NCBI GenBank assembly: GCA_035517495.1
Contig: DATIYT010000071.1
Coordinates: 196,413-260,412 of the forward strand
Source of the DNA: DASZHJ01 sp035517495
GTDB lineage: Bacteria; Pseudomonadota; Alphaproteobacteria; ATCC43930; CGMCC-115725
DNA length: 64,000 bases
Reading direction: 5' to 3'
In this document: piece by piece, positions 17,385 to 26,735 of the stretch
How positions within the stretch are numbered: position 1 is the first letter of the stretch
Layout: every line of letters begins with the position of its first letter
Notes under the pieces: generated by a model
Seen by the model: the letters and a program-made list of their open reading frames with translations, nothing else
The model's database searches: none
Told to the model about the DNA's origin: nothing
Position numbers and translations under genes: made by a program

Positions 17385-18230
17385 CTATGCCAGCCAGCGT
17401 TTGCGCCGCTTGTAGTGTTTCGCGTCGCGGAACGACTTGCGTTTGCCTTCGGCAATTCCGAGGTAGAATTCCTTCACATCCTCGTTCTCGGCGAGCGCGG
17501 ACGCTTGGCCGTCCAACACCACGCGGCCGTTTTCAAGAATATAGCCGTAGCTCGCATATTTGAGCGCCATATTGGTGTTCTGTTCGGCGAGCAGGAATGA
17601 GACGCCCTCTTTTTCGTTTAGATTTTTCACGATCTCGAAGATTTCCTCGACGATCTGCGGCGCGAGCCCCATCGACGGCTCGTCCAGCAGGATCATCTTG
17701 GGTCGCGACATCAGCGCACGTCCAAGCGCGCACATCTGCTGCTCGCCGCCTGACGTATAGCCCGCCACTGCGCTGCGGCGTTCTTTCAACCGCGGGAAAT
17801 AATCGTAGACCAGATTGAGGTCGCGCTTGATCGCGGCCGCGCCGTCGCGTCGCGTGAAGGCGCCCGTGAGGAGATTTTCCTCGATGGTGAGGTGCGCGAA
17901 GCATTGCCGGCCCTCCATCACCTGGATGCATCCCCGCCGCACCAGCTCGTTGGGCGAGAGCGAATGCACCTCCGCGCCGTCGAACACAATGGCGCCCTTG
18001 GTGACCTCGCCGCGTTCCGAATGCAGCAGGTTCGAGATCGCCTTGAGCGTCGTGGTCTTGCCGGCACCATTTGCGCCGAGCAGCGCGACTATGCCCCCCT
18101 TCGGCACGTCGAGCGATACGCCCTTGAGCACGAGGATGACGCGATCGTAGATCACCTCGATATTGTTGACCGAGAGGATGCGCTCGTTTTGCGAAGCCGG
18201 CGCGGCATCCGTCTGCACGGTGGCGGCCAT
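17385..18230 (-). CDS. livF: ABC transporter ATP-binding protein LivF-like
   Basis: A 281 aa ABC ATPase of the branched-chain amino-acid (HAAT) family: Walker A LLGANGAGKTTTLKAI, signature YTSGGEQQMCALGRALM, Walker B MILLDEPSMGLAP, switch AEQN. The C terminus carries an extra basic tail (GKRKSFRDAKHYKRRKRW) seen in LivF homologues linked to aromatic-acid uptake clusters of Bradyrhizobiaceae (from memory). ATG follows GAGG. It lies between livK-like and PaaK-like genes. Confidence 0.92.
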   Translation of the reverse strand: MAATVQTDAAPASQNERILSVNNIEVIYDRVILVLKGVSLDVPKGGIVALLGANGAGKTTTLKAISNLLHSERGEVTKGAIVFDGAEVHSLSPNELVRRGCIQVMEGRQCFAHLTIEENLLTGAFTRRDGAAAIKRDLNLVYDYFPRLKERRSAVAGYTSGGEQQMCALGRALMSRPKMILLDEPSMGLAPQIVEEIFEIVKNLNEKEGVSFLLAEQNTNMALKYASYGYILENGRVVLDGQASALAENEDVKEFYLGIAEGKRKSFRDAKHYKRRKRWLA

Positions 18231-18251
18231 CTGACCTCACTCCGACAAAAT

Positions 18252-18302
18252 CGCCCTCATCCGCGGCAGGCGCGAGAAGCGCCGCGCCGTTGGATGAGGG
18301 CG
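18252..18302. repeat. Intergenic inverted repeat between livK-like and livF
   Basis: CGCCCTCATCC and GGATGAGGGCG (11 bp, perfect) flank a 29-base GC-rich centre, which itself contains GGCGCG/CGCGCC-type complementarity. It fills the gap between two operon genes and may stabilise the upstream mRNA or reduce read-through to livF. Confidence 0.6.
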
Positions 18303-18318
18303 CTGTCCGGCAAGTCCC

Positions 18319-19650
18319 TTACGACGACTTGTCGCAAGCCTCGGTACGCTTCGGCCAAGGTTGATTCTTGGTCACGTAGTCCTGCGCCGCGGCGTTGAGC
18401 AGGGGCAGCACTTTATCCTTCATGGGCGAGAGCCAATCCGAGACCTTCACCCATTTGGTGCCGTCCCATTGCTGCACATAGGCCGAATGATGGCCGTTAT
18501 GGTCGTCGCAGGTCACTTCGACCGGCGCGGCAAAATCCGCAAGGCCCATTTCTTTCCAGCGTGCGGCCGTGATCTTCAGCGTCTCGAGGCCGCGGCGCAT
18601 TTCGTCACCGGTAATGTTCTTCTTGCCGGTGATGCGCTGGGCATTGCGTATGGCTTCCGCGATCACCGCGGCATTCATGATGCCGCGATTATAGAAGTTC
18701 TCGCCGACCTTATCTTTCGGCGTCTGGCTGTTGCCCTTCTCGATCACGAGTTTCACGATCTCTTGGATCGCCGGGTAGTTCGCGCCGACGCTGTTGAAAT
18801 TCAGCGACAGATAACCCTTGCCGCCCGCACCTGCCGGACGCGCATCATCCTCGCTGCCCGACCACCAGATGCCGATGAAGTGATCCATCGGATAATTGGT
18901 TTTCGCGGCCTCCTGGACTGCGGTCGGATTCATCGCGCCCCAGCCCCACATGATCATGTAGTCGGGCTTGTCGCGACGAACATTGAGCCACAGGCCCGAT
19001 TGATTCTGCATTTCCGCCGGCGGCACCGGATATTCCTTCACCGTAAAGCCGTAGTCCTTGGCGAACTGATTCAGCAGCGGCAGCGGCTCGCGGCCGTAGC
19101 CGCCGTCGAAGAAGATGAAGCCGATGGTCTTGCCCTTGAGCTTGTCCAGTCCGCCCTCCTTGCCGTCGATGTAGCGGAAGATGATGGAGAGGCCGTCCCA
19201 ATAGGTGGACGGCGGGTTGAACACCCAGGGGAAGTCCTTGCCCACCGCCGAGGCCGACAGGCCATAGGCCATCGACAGCACCGGAATGTGATCGACCGCG
19301 GCTTTTGGAATCAGCGCCAGCGTAATGCCGGTCGAATACGGCGTGATGACTGACGGCTTCTTGGCCTTGAGCGCCTCGTAGCATTCGACGCCCTTCTCGT
19401 TCTTGTAGCCTGTTTCGCATTCTTCGACGATGAGCTTGCTGCCGCCGATGCCGCCGTCGCGAGCATTGAGCAACGCAAAATAGTCGTGCAGCCCATTAGC
19501 GATCGGTATTCCCGAGTTCGAGAATGGGCCGGTGCGGTAGGTGAAGAGCGGAATGTACGTTCCCTCTTGTGCCTCGGCCTTGGAAGCCAGAAAGGATAAG
19601 CCCACCAGGCTCGCAACGGCCGCACCGAGAACAATGTGTTTCAAGCGCAT
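18319..19650 (-). CDS. livK: ABC transporter substrate-binding protein (Leu/Ile/Val-binding family)
   Basis: A 443 aa periplasmic-binding protein with a signal peptide (ending ASKAEAQ) and a peripla_BP_6 fold: FTYRTGPFSNSGIPIANGLHDYF, IGFIFFDGGYGREP, and WGWGAMNPTAVQEAAK. It is longer than typical LivK (about 370 aa) and carries a C-terminal extension ending with Cys-containing TEACDKSS. That length and text fit binding proteins for aromatic or other non-amino-acid ligands in the same family. ATG follows GGAG. The gene stands between livM and livF. Confidence 0.9.
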   Translation of the reverse strand: MRLKHIVLGAAVASLVGLSFLASKAEAQEGTYIPLFTYRTGPFSNSGIPIANGLHDYFALLNARDGGIGGSKLIVEECETGYKNEKGVECYEALKAKKPSVITPYSTGITLALIPKAAVDHIPVLSMAYGLSASAVGKDFPWVFNPPSTYWDGLSIIFRYIDGKEGGLDKLKGKTIGFIFFDGGYGREPLPLLNQFAKDYGFTVKEYPVPPAEMQNQSGLWLNVRRDKPDYMIMWGWGAMNPTAVQEAAKTNYPMDHFIGIWWSGSEDDARPAGAGGKGYLSLNFNSVGANYPAIQEIVKLVIEKGNSQTPKDKVGENFYNRGIMNAAVIAEAIRNAQRITGKKNITGDEMRRGLETLKITAARWKEMGLADFAAPVEVTCDDHNGHHSAYVQQWDGTKWVKVSDWLSPMKDKVLPLLNAAAQDYVTKNQPWPKRTEACDKSS

Positions 19651-19770
19651 AGCGTTTCTCCATGTGTGCCGGCATTTCTTCTCTTCGGCCGGCTTTGCAC
19701 CCCTCCCGATCCGGAGGGTACCCCTGCCCGGCGAGTCGCCGGTTGGGAATTTGTGTCACAGTTTGCACCT

Positions 19771-20847
19771 TTAATACGGGAATGGCCACACCCTTAACTT
19801 CTGCTTTCCGATCTGCCACAACCGGGCCAGTCCGTTCGGCTCGACGATCAAGAAAAAGATGATGAGCGCCCCGAGCGTCATGAACGTGATGTGCTCCGCC
19901 GTCGCGGTCGTGATCGACAAGCCGAACATATTGGGCGCGTATCGCAAGACGATCGGCAAGCCCCAAATCAGGGCTGCGCCAAAGAATGAGCCGAGCAAGC
20001 TGCCCAATCCTCCGATGATCACCATGAACAGAACCAGGAAGGATTGATTGATGCTGAAGCTTTCCGACTCCGCGTTGCCGAGCCAGAGAAACACCATCAT
20101 CGCACCGGCAACGCCGCAATAGAACGACGACACCGCGAAAGCGAGCAGCTTGGTGCGCAGGAGTTTGATGCCGATCAGCTCGGCCGCGATGTCCATGTCG
20201 CGCACCGCCATCCAGGTCCGGCCGATGCGTCCGCGGATCAGATTGGACGCCACCCAGGTCATCGCCGAAACGATGGTGAGCACGATGAGATAGCGCGTCA
20301 CCGGCGTGGCGTTCGGCCCTGTGACCGGAATATCGAACAGCGTCCGCGTCGGCACTTCGATCGATGCGGAGACGTTGTAATTGTAGAGCCATGGAATGCG
20401 GATGAAGCACCAGGACAGGAAAAACTGCGCCGCCAGCGTCGCAACGGCGAGATAGAAACCTTTGATGCGCAGCGACGGCAACCCGAACAGCGTTCCAACC
20501 GCGGCAGAAAAGAATCCCGCAAGCAGAATATGAACAACGATATTGATGCCCGGGAAGAACGTCGCGAGCTTGTAACACGCGAATGCACCGACGCCCATGA
20601 AGCCGCCGGTGCCGAGTGAAAGCAAACCGGTATACCCGGTCAGCAAATTGAGCCCGATCGCCGCCAACGCAAAGATCAGCACCGGCGCGATGATCGAATC
20701 GATCATGAAGTTCGACGCGGCAAGCGGCACCACGACATACGCCGCTGCAAGAATCAGCAGCATCCCGACGCGATCCTGCAGGATGGGGAACAGCGCCTGG
20801 TCCGCCGCATAACTGGTCTTGAACTGGCCGGCCTCGCGATAGAGCAT
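19771..20847 (-). CDS. livM: ABC transporter permease LivM-like
   Basis: A 358 aa inner-membrane permease with about nine hydrophobic segments. The HAAT-permease signature is present: NLLTGYTGLLSLGTGGFMGVGAFACYK split over TM2-3, and the EAA-like loop VASNLIRGRIGRTWMAVRDMDIAAE. LivM pairs with LivH to form the channel. It follows livH by 9 bases and precedes the binding-protein gene. Confidence 0.93.
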   Translation of the reverse strand: MLYREAGQFKTSYAADQALFPILQDRVGMLLILAAAYVVVPLAASNFMIDSIIAPVLIFALAAIGLNLLTGYTGLLSLGTGGFMGVGAFACYKLATFFPGINIVVHILLAGFFSAAVGTLFGLPSLRIKGFYLAVATLAAQFFLSWCFIRIPWLYNYNVSASIEVPTRTLFDIPVTGPNATPVTRYLIVLTIVSAMTWVASNLIRGRIGRTWMAVRDMDIAAELIGIKLLRTKLLAFAVSSFYCGVAGAMMVFLWLGNAESESFSINQSFLVLFMVIIGGLGSLLGSFFGAALIWGLPIVLRYAPNMFGLSITTATAEHITFMTLGALIIFFLIVEPNGLARLWQIGKQKLRVWPFPY

Positions 20848-20856
20848 GGCGCGCCC

Positions 20857-21813
20857 TCAAACCCGCTCGATGATCTTTTCGCCGAACAGGCCCTGCGGCC
20901 GGAACAGCAAAAAAACCAGTGCGATGACGTAGGCGAACCAGGACTCGATGCCGCTGCCGAACAGCGGCCCCCAATAGAATTCGCCGAGCTTCTCGCCCAT
21001 CCCGATGATCACGCCGCCGATGATGGCGCCGGGAATTGAGGTCAAGCCGCCGAGGATGAGGACCGGCAGGGCCTTGAGCGCGATGATGTCGAGCGCGAAC
21101 GAGACATTCGAGCGCGCGCCCCACATGATGCCGGTCGCCAGCGCAACGATGCCGGACGCGAACCAGACCGTCACCCAGATTTGCTCGAGCGAGATGCCGA
21201 CCGACAACGCCGCGCGGTGACTGTCCGCGACCGCGCGCAACGCCCGCCCGATCCGGGTCTTCTGGAAGAAGATCGCAAGCGTCGTCACCATCAGCAACGC
21301 GATGATGGCAGCCGCCACATCGATCTTCTGCAGCTGCACGAAACCGCCGAGCATCCGGATATTGTAGGAACCGCTCGGCAACAGAAGCTGCTGCGAGATC
21401 ATCACCTTTGGATCGCCGCCGAAAATCAATTCACCCAGGCCGATCAGAAAATACGTGAGCCCGAACGTCGCCATGAACAGGATGATCTCGGCCTGGTTGA
21501 CGAGCGGCCGCAAAACCACGCGCTCCACCGCAAACGCGAGCAAGAGCATCACCAGAATGGTGAGCGCGAGCGCGAGAAATGCCGGCACCCCATGCTCGTA
21601 AAGGCCGACCAGGGTGAGCGCCGCGAACACCACCATGATCCCTTGCGCAAAATTGAACACCCCTGAGGCCTTGAAAATCAGTACGAACCCAAGGGCAATC
21701 AGCGAATAGAGCACGCCCGCGACGAATCCTTCCCACAGCGCCTGCACCAGCAAATCCGGCGCCGCCCCCATTTGCACGAACGGATCGATAAAAATCCTGT
21801 AGAGCAAATCCAT
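20857..21813 (-). CDS. livH: ABC transporter permease LivH-like
   Basis: A 318 aa permease with about eight membrane segments; N-terminal ALWEGFVAGVLYSLIALGFV and VFNFAQGIMVVFAALT, then GRALRAVADSHRAALSVGI as the ATPase-contact loop and GGLTSIPGAIIGGVIIG near the end. It is the second permease of the HAAT importer, 24 bases after livG on the same strand. Confidence 0.93.
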   Translation of the reverse strand: MDLLYRIFIDPFVQMGAAPDLLVQALWEGFVAGVLYSLIALGFVLIFKASGVFNFAQGIMVVFAALTLVGLYEHGVPAFLALALTILVMLLLAFAVERVVLRPLVNQAEIILFMATFGLTYFLIGLGELIFGGDPKVMISQQLLLPSGSYNIRMLGGFVQLQKIDVAAAIIALLMVTTLAIFFQKTRIGRALRAVADSHRAALSVGISLEQIWVTVWFASGIVALATGIMWGARSNVSFALDIIALKALPVLILGGLTSIPGAIIGGVIIGMGEKLGEFYWGPLFGSGIESWFAYVIALVFLLFRPQGLFGEKIIERV

Positions 21814-21837
21814 CGCAAATCCCTCAATCGCCGTCGC

Positions 21838-22638
21838 TCAATGCGCGACCCCGAGATAGGCGTCGATGACGCTCTGGTCGCGTTTGACTTCCTGCGGCGT
21901 GGCGTCGGCGATCTTGGCGCCGTGATCGAGCACGACGACACGATCGGACAAATCCATCACCACGCCCATGTCGTGCTCGATCAGCGCAATGGTCGTGCCG
22001 TAGTGCTCATTCACATCGACGATGAAGCGCGACATGTCCTCCTTTTCCTCGAGATTCATCCCGGCCATCGGCTCGTCGAGCAGCAACAGATCCGGCTCCA
22101 TCGCCAGCGCCCGCCCGAGCTCGACCCGTTTCTGCAAGCCATACGGCAACCGCCCGACCGGAACTTTGCGGATCGCCGGGATTTCGAGAAAATCGATGAT
22201 CTCTTCGACTTTCAACCGGTGCTCGACTTCCTCGGCGACCGCGGGTCCGAAACGCACCAATTGCCAGAAAAAGCCGCGCCGCATTTTCAGCGTGCGGCCC
22301 GCCATGATGTTGTCGAGCGCACTCATGCCGCGAAACAGCGCAACGTTCTGGAACGTTCGGGCAATACCGCCATGTGCCGCGTCGTACGGCCGCATGTTGG
22401 AACGCGCGACACCCTTGAACGTAATGCTCCCGGATTGCGGCTGGTAGAATCCGTTGATGACATTGAGCATCGAGGTCTTGCCGGCGCCATTGGGCCCGAT
22501 AATCGCGCGCACCTCGCTTTTGCGGATGTCGAATGAGACGTTCTGAATCGCCTTCACGCCGCCGAAGGAAAGCGACACATTTTGCACCGACAACAACACC
22601 TCTCCCGCGACGGCGGCGCTGTCGGCCGGCGCCCTCAT
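21838..22638 (-). CDS. livG: ABC transporter ATP-binding protein LivG-like
   Basis: A 266 aa ABC ATPase: Walker A IGPNGAGKTSMLNVING, signature PYGLQKRVELGRALAMEP (LQKR instead of LSGGQ, common in LivG of this subgroup), Walker B LLLLDEPMAGMN, switch IEHDMGVVMDLSD and the LivG-specific GVARTFQNVALF. Its ATG overlaps the TGA of the upstream acyl-CoA ligase (ATGA), showing translational coupling. Confidence 0.93.
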   Translation of the reverse strand: MRAPADSAAVAGEVLLSVQNVSLSFGGVKAIQNVSFDIRKSEVRAIIGPNGAGKTSMLNVINGFYQPQSGSITFKGVARSNMRPYDAAHGGIARTFQNVALFRGMSALDNIMAGRTLKMRRGFFWQLVRFGPAVAEEVEHRLKVEEIIDFLEIPAIRKVPVGRLPYGLQKRVELGRALAMEPDLLLLDEPMAGMNLEEKEDMSRFIVDVNEHYGTTIALIEHDMGVVMDLSDRVVVLDHGAKIADATPQEVKRDQSVIDAYLGVAH

Positions 22639-24608
22639 GCCGCTTTCTCCAGGTCGCGCGCAACGGGAGTGGTCGCCACATCCCTGATTTTAACGCGCGC
22701 GGACAGCACGCCCTTACGGCCATCCTCGAACGTCACCTCCGTTGCGATATCGGCCTCGCGCGAGCCGTCATAAAGCGCCTTGATGAACGGCGCATAGCGC
22801 TCGGCAATAAATCGGCGCCGCACTTTTTGCGTCCGCGTCAGTTCACCGTCGTCGGCGTCGAGCTCCTTGGGGAGGATCAGAAAGCGTTTGATTTGCGCGC
22901 CGGCCATGACTTTTTCATCGAGCAACGAGCGATTCGTTTCATCGATGTCGCGCGCTATCAAGTCATAAACCAGCGGATGGCCGGCAAGCTCCTGGTAGGA
23001 GCCATAGACCACGTTGTGTCGTTCCGCCCAGGCGCCGACCGCGGCGAGATCGATGTTGATCATGGCCGCGACGAAATCGCGGCCATCGCCGTACGCCACC
23101 GCCTCGCGGATGTTCGGATGGAACTTGAGCTTGTTCTCGATGTATTTCGGCGGGAACAGCGTACCGTCCTTGAGCCTGCCCACGTCCTTCGCCCGGTCGA
23201 TGATTTTCAGATGTCCGGTTTTTTCATCGAAAAAGCCCGCATCACCGGTTTTGACGTAGCCGTCCGCGGTCATCGCTTCCTTCGTCTTGGCCTCATCCTT
23301 GAAATAGCTGACGAACATGCCGGGCGACTTGAACTGCACTTCACCGTTGTCGGCGATGCGGATGTCGACGTTCGGCAGTTTGGCGCCGACCGTGTCGGCG
23401 TAGATTTGACCATCCGGCTGCGCGGTCACGTACAGGAACGCTTCGGTCTGGCCGTAGAGCTGTTTCAGATTCATCCCAAGCGAGCGATAAAACGAAAACA
23501 GATCGGGCCCGATCGCCTCGCCCGCCGTATAGGCCACACGCACGCGCGAGAGGCCAAGTACGTTCTTGAGCGGGCCATAAACCAGCACCTTTCCGATCGC
23601 ATAGACCAGGCGGCCATGCAGCGGCACCGGCTGGCCGTTGAGGATCTTCTCGCCGTAGCGGCGCGCGACGTCGATAAAGAAGTGAAACAGATGCCGCTTG
23701 AAGAAACCGGCGTCCTCCATGCGGATCATGACGCGCGTGAGCATCTGTTCGAATGTCCGCGGCGGCGCGAAATAGAAGCTCGGCCCGATCTCGCGCAGGT
23801 CCTGCATGGCCGTGTCGGTGCTTTCCGGACACGCTATGCAGAAGCCTGCGATCAATCCCTGGACATAGTTGAGATAATGGTCGCCGACCCAAGCCAGCGG
23901 CAAATAGGCCAGCGCCTCGTCATGTTCGTTCAGCCGGTCGAAGGCGACCGTGTCCGAGCCCGCATCGATGCAACCCTGCGCCGAGAGCACGACGCCCTTG
24001 GACTGGCCCGTGGTGCCCGAGGTATAGAGGATGATCGACGTGTCCGATCCCTTGCCGGCCGCAATTTCGCCGTCGATCCACGCGCCGACCTTCGCATCCA
24101 GCGCGAGCGCGTTGCGGCCGTCTGCGATCACGTCGTCGATACAGTGCAGTTTGCTGTGGTCGTAGTCGCGCAGGCCCTTTTTCTGGTCATAGAACATGCG
24201 CTCAAGTTTCGGAAGCCGATCGGCAACCGATAGAATCTTGTCGACTTGCTCCTGATCCTCGACGGCCGCGAACTTCACCTCGGCATGGACAAGCACGTTG
24301 GCCAGCTCGTCGGCCACGGCGTCCGCGTACACCGGCACCGGAACAGCACCGAGCATCTGCGCCGCCATCACCGACCAATAAAGCTTCGGCCGATTCGCAC
24401 CAACAATGGCGATCGTGTCGCCGCGCCTGACACCGAGTCGACTGAGCCCGACCGCATACGCGCGCACCGCCTCGAGCACTTGCGCCCAGGTCCAGGTCTG
24501 CCAAATGCCGAGGTCCTTGTGACGCAGCGCCGGCCGCTCGGCGAAAATGCGAGCGTTGCGGACCAACAGCTTGGGAAACGTATCCGCAGGCGTGTTTTCA
24601 CTCGCCAC
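22635..24608 (-). CDS. AMP-dependent acyl-CoA synthetase (long-chain/aryl type)
   Basis: A roughly 657 aa ANL ligase: P-loop IILYTSGTTGQSKGVVLSAQG split over the A3 motif, LPLAWVGDHYLNYVQG, YGQTEAFLYVTAQPDG (A5), GYVKTGDAGFFDEKTGHLKIIDR (A7-A8) and a lid ending TRTQKVRRRFIAERY. The length and text match FadD15/ACSBG-like synthetases. I start at GTG 24608, which has GGGAG 8 bases upstream; a GTG at 24644 would add 12 residues. It is the first gene of the liv operon, which ends with a second, PaaK-like ligase. Confidence 0.88.
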   Translation of the reverse strand: MASENTPADTFPKLLVRNARIFAERPALRHKDLGIWQTWTWAQVLEAVRAYAVGLSRLGVRRGDTIAIVGANRPKLYWSVMAAQMLGAVPVPVYADAVADELANVLVHAEVKFAAVEDQEQVDKILSVADRLPKLERMFYDQKKGLRDYDHSKLHCIDDVIADGRNALALDAKVGAWIDGEIAAGKGSDTSIILYTSGTTGQSKGVVLSAQGCIDAGSDTVAFDRLNEHDEALAYLPLAWVGDHYLNYVQGLIAGFCIACPESTDTAMQDLREIGPSFYFAPPRTFEQMLTRVMIRMEDAGFFKRHLFHFFIDVARRYGEKILNGQPVPLHGRLVYAIGKVLVYGPLKNVLGLSRVRVAYTAGEAIGPDLFSFYRSLGMNLKQLYGQTEAFLYVTAQPDGQIYADTVGAKLPNVDIRIADNGEVQFKSPGMFVSYFKDEAKTKEAMTADGYVKTGDAGFFDEKTGHLKIIDRAKDVGRLKDGTLFPPKYIENKLKFHPNIREAVAYGDGRDFVAAMINIDLAAVGAWAERHNVVYGSYQELAGHPLVYDLIARDIDETNRSLLDEKVMAGAQIKRFLILPKELDADDGELTRTQKVRRRFIAERYAPFIKALYDGSREADIATEVTFEDGRKGVLSARVKIRDVATTPVARDLEKAA

Positions 24609-24807
24609 GGCGTTTTCTCCCGTTTTTACCGCGCATTCCCGCACGCGGCCCCCGCGCCCTTCCCGCCGCCATGGCAGCAGGCCTAAATTCGATAAGAAAT
24701 CACCGGCCCCGTCCGGTCAAGGCTCGGCGGGACCCACGGTGAGGCCGAGCTTAATCGCAGACCACCAAACTTAAGTAGCATCCACAACGGTCCAGCAAGG
24801 AATGTCC

Positions 24808-25488
24808 ATGGCCAATCCATTGAGCGGCGTAAAAGCATGCGTCTTCGACGCCTACGGCACGTTGTTCGACTTTTCCTCCGCCGCGCGAGCCTGCCGCGAC
24901 GTTTTGGGCGATGGCATCGATCGACTGACCTCGCTCTGGCGCGATAAGCAGCTGCAATACACCTGGTTGCGTGCGGTCCAGGGCCGGCATGCGGATTTTT
25001 GGCAGGTCACCGGCGACGCGCTCGACTTCACCATGGAGACCATGGGCATTGAAAACCCGAAACTGCGCGAACGCCTGATGCAGCTGTACTTGACTTTGGC
25101 GCCGTTCCCCGAAGTGCCGGCCGTGCTCGACGAGCTCCGTAAAACAGGATTGAAGCTTGCCATTCTCTCCAACGGCTCGCCCAAAATGCTCGACGCGCTG
25201 GTGAAGGGCGCCAAGCTCGAAAAATTCTTCGACGCGGTTCTGTCGGTCGAGGACGCCGGCGTCTACAAGCCGCACCCGAAGGTCTATCAGCTGGCGGTCG
25301 ACCGCCTGCGCACCGCTCCGTCCGCGATTTCATTTCAATCATCGAACGCCTGGGATGCTTACGGGGCCTCCGCATTCGGCATGCAAGTCGTCTGGTGCAA
25401 TCGCTATGGCCAGCGGCACGAACGGCTTCCGGGAAAGCCGGACCGCGAAATCAAATCGCTTGCCGAATTGCCGGCCCTGCTCGGTTAG
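24808..25488 (+). CDS. L-2-haloacid dehalogenase (HAD type II)
   Basis: A 226 aa HAD-superfamily enzyme close to L-2-haloacid dehalogenase. The nucleophile is Asp14 in VFDAYGTLFD; the second motif is ILSNGSP, the Lys motif is DAGVYKPHPKVYQL, and the fourth is SSNAWDAYGASAFG. These correspond to the L-DEX catalytic set. It converts S-2-haloacids to R-2-hydroxyacids by ester-intermediate hydrolysis. The ATG at 24808 has AAGGA six bases upstream; another ATG lies two codons earlier. Some family members act on other substrates, so substrate range is not certain. Confidence 0.88.
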   Translation: MANPLSGVKACVFDAYGTLFDFSSAARACRDVLGDGIDRLTSLWRDKQLQYTWLRAVQGRHADFWQVTGDALDFTMETMGIENPKLRERLMQLYLTLAPFPEVPAVLDELRKTGLKLAILSNGSPKMLDALVKGAKLEKFFDAVLSVEDAGVYKPHPKVYQLAVDRLRTAPSAISFQSSNAWDAYGASAFGMQVVWCNRYGQRHERLPGKPDREIKSLAELPALLG

Positions 25489-25491
25489 ACG

Positions 25492-26481
25492 CTATTTCGC
25501 CGGCGCCTGTTGGGCGTTGATGTGCCGTACAATCGGCCACCAGAGCTTTTCTTCGCTGCGCATGAACTCTGCGGTCTGGGCCGGCGTATAGTCGCGCGAG
25601 TAGGTCCCGAGCACGTGGAAACGTTCGACCACTTCCGGAATTGCTACGACCTTGCGCAAATCAGCATTGATCTTTTGAATGATGGCATCCGGCACGCCCG
25701 TGGGCGCCATCAGCACGATCCAGCCGCTCGATACGACGCCGGGCACGGTTTCGTTGATCGTTGGCAGGTTCGGCAGGTTCGGCAGACGCTTCACTGCCGC
25801 CACGCCCAGCAGTCGTACGCCCCCGCTTTGAATGCCAGGCTGTAGCCCGGCGAGTCCTTCGAACATGATGGGGATGCGCCCCGCGATCACGTCGTTGAGG
25901 GTCGCCGTCCCGGCCGCGGCGTGCACGAAGGAGAGGTTCGTCTTCGTCCGGTCGCGGAACAGTTCACCCGTCAGATGCGCCTGCCCGCCGCGGTTTGTCG
26001 CGCCGAACAGCATTCCGCCCTGAGTCTTGTTGATGAGCGCGATCAACTCGGCAACGCTCTTCGCGGCAACGTCCTTGTTGACCACGACCGCGATCGGCTG
26101 CTCGCCGACCATGGCAATGGGCGTGAACGCCTTCTGCAAGTCGAGCGGCATTTTGCCTTCCTGCTGGATCGGCAGGACGGTCCAGGTCGATGCCTGCGTC
26201 ATGTAAAGCGTATAGCCGTCCTTCTCGACACCGGCCGCCGCCTGTGCGGCGATCAACCCGCCGGCACCTGGACGATTGAGCACCACGATCTGCTGTTTCC
26301 AGATTTGCGTGAGCTGATCGGCGACGACACGGGTCACCACGTCCGGGCTGTTGCCTGCCGCAGCCGGCGTGATGAACGTGACCGGCTTGGTGGGATAATC
26401 CTGCGCCTGCGCAGAAAGGCTCGTCAGCGCTACCACCGCGGCCATGCATGACAAATGTTGCCAAGACCTGCGCGGGTTCAT
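25492..26481 (-). CDS. Bug-family (TctC-like) periplasmic solute-binding protein
   Basis: A 329 aa secreted protein: signal peptide ending SAQAQ, then DYPTKPVTFITPAAAGNSPD, VVLNRPGAGGLIAAQAAA and the C-terminal DYTPAQTAEFMRSEEKLW. It belongs to the tripartite tricarboxylate transporter binding proteins. No tctA or tctB membrane partner is nearby, which is common for Bug proteins. ATG preceded by a G-rich site (GGAGGGGGG). It ends 4 bases after the convergent dehalogenase gene. Confidence 0.9.
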   Translation of the reverse strand: MNPRRSWQHLSCMAAVVALTSLSAQAQDYPTKPVTFITPAAAGNSPDVVTRVVADQLTQIWKQQIVVLNRPGAGGLIAAQAAAGVEKDGYTLYMTQASTWTVLPIQQEGKMPLDLQKAFTPIAMVGEQPIAVVVNKDVAAKSVAELIALINKTQGGMLFGATNRGGQAHLTGELFRDRTKTNLSFVHAAAGTATLNDVIAGRIPIMFEGLAGLQPGIQSGGVRLLGVAAVKRLPNLPNLPTINETVPGVVSSGWIVLMAPTGVPDAIIQKINADLRKVVAIPEVVERFHVLGTYSRDYTPAQTAEFMRSEEKLWWPIVRHINAQQAPAK

Positions 26482-26735
26482 CGTGCCCCCCTCCGATAAT
26501 CTGGAGAAATTTTCCGCTCCAGTCGTATCCTAAAGTCAGCCGCCGCGCCACAATGTGCAAAAGCCTAGCCGCCGCCCTACGCCCATACCCACTACGGTCG
26601 GATTCCGATTGCACGCATGGGGCGAAATATCCCAGACTACAAGCCAAGAACAATAATTCCGGCAGCGATCGGCGCGTCAGATTTTGACTCGGCTGTCGAT
26701 GCCGGATGAGAGCCAACGGACAAGGGGAGGAAATC
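26482..26735. other. Divergent intergenic region (no gene seen)
   Basis: A 254-base gap between the Bug protein gene (-) and the dehydrogenase gene (+). It must hold both promoters. I see a GGGGAGG ribosome-binding site just before 26736 but no convincing operator or -35/-10 pair. Confidence 0.5.

Noticed and set aside
19496..21124. Minus-strand 542-codon frame overlapping livM and livH
   Set aside because: Out-of-frame shadow of two clear permease genes; Arg/His-rich low-complexity product.
22533..24233. Plus-strand open frame of 566 codons opposite the acyl-CoA ligase
   Set aside because: Antisense shadow in GC-rich DNA; no domain, and the minus-strand ligase has all motifs.
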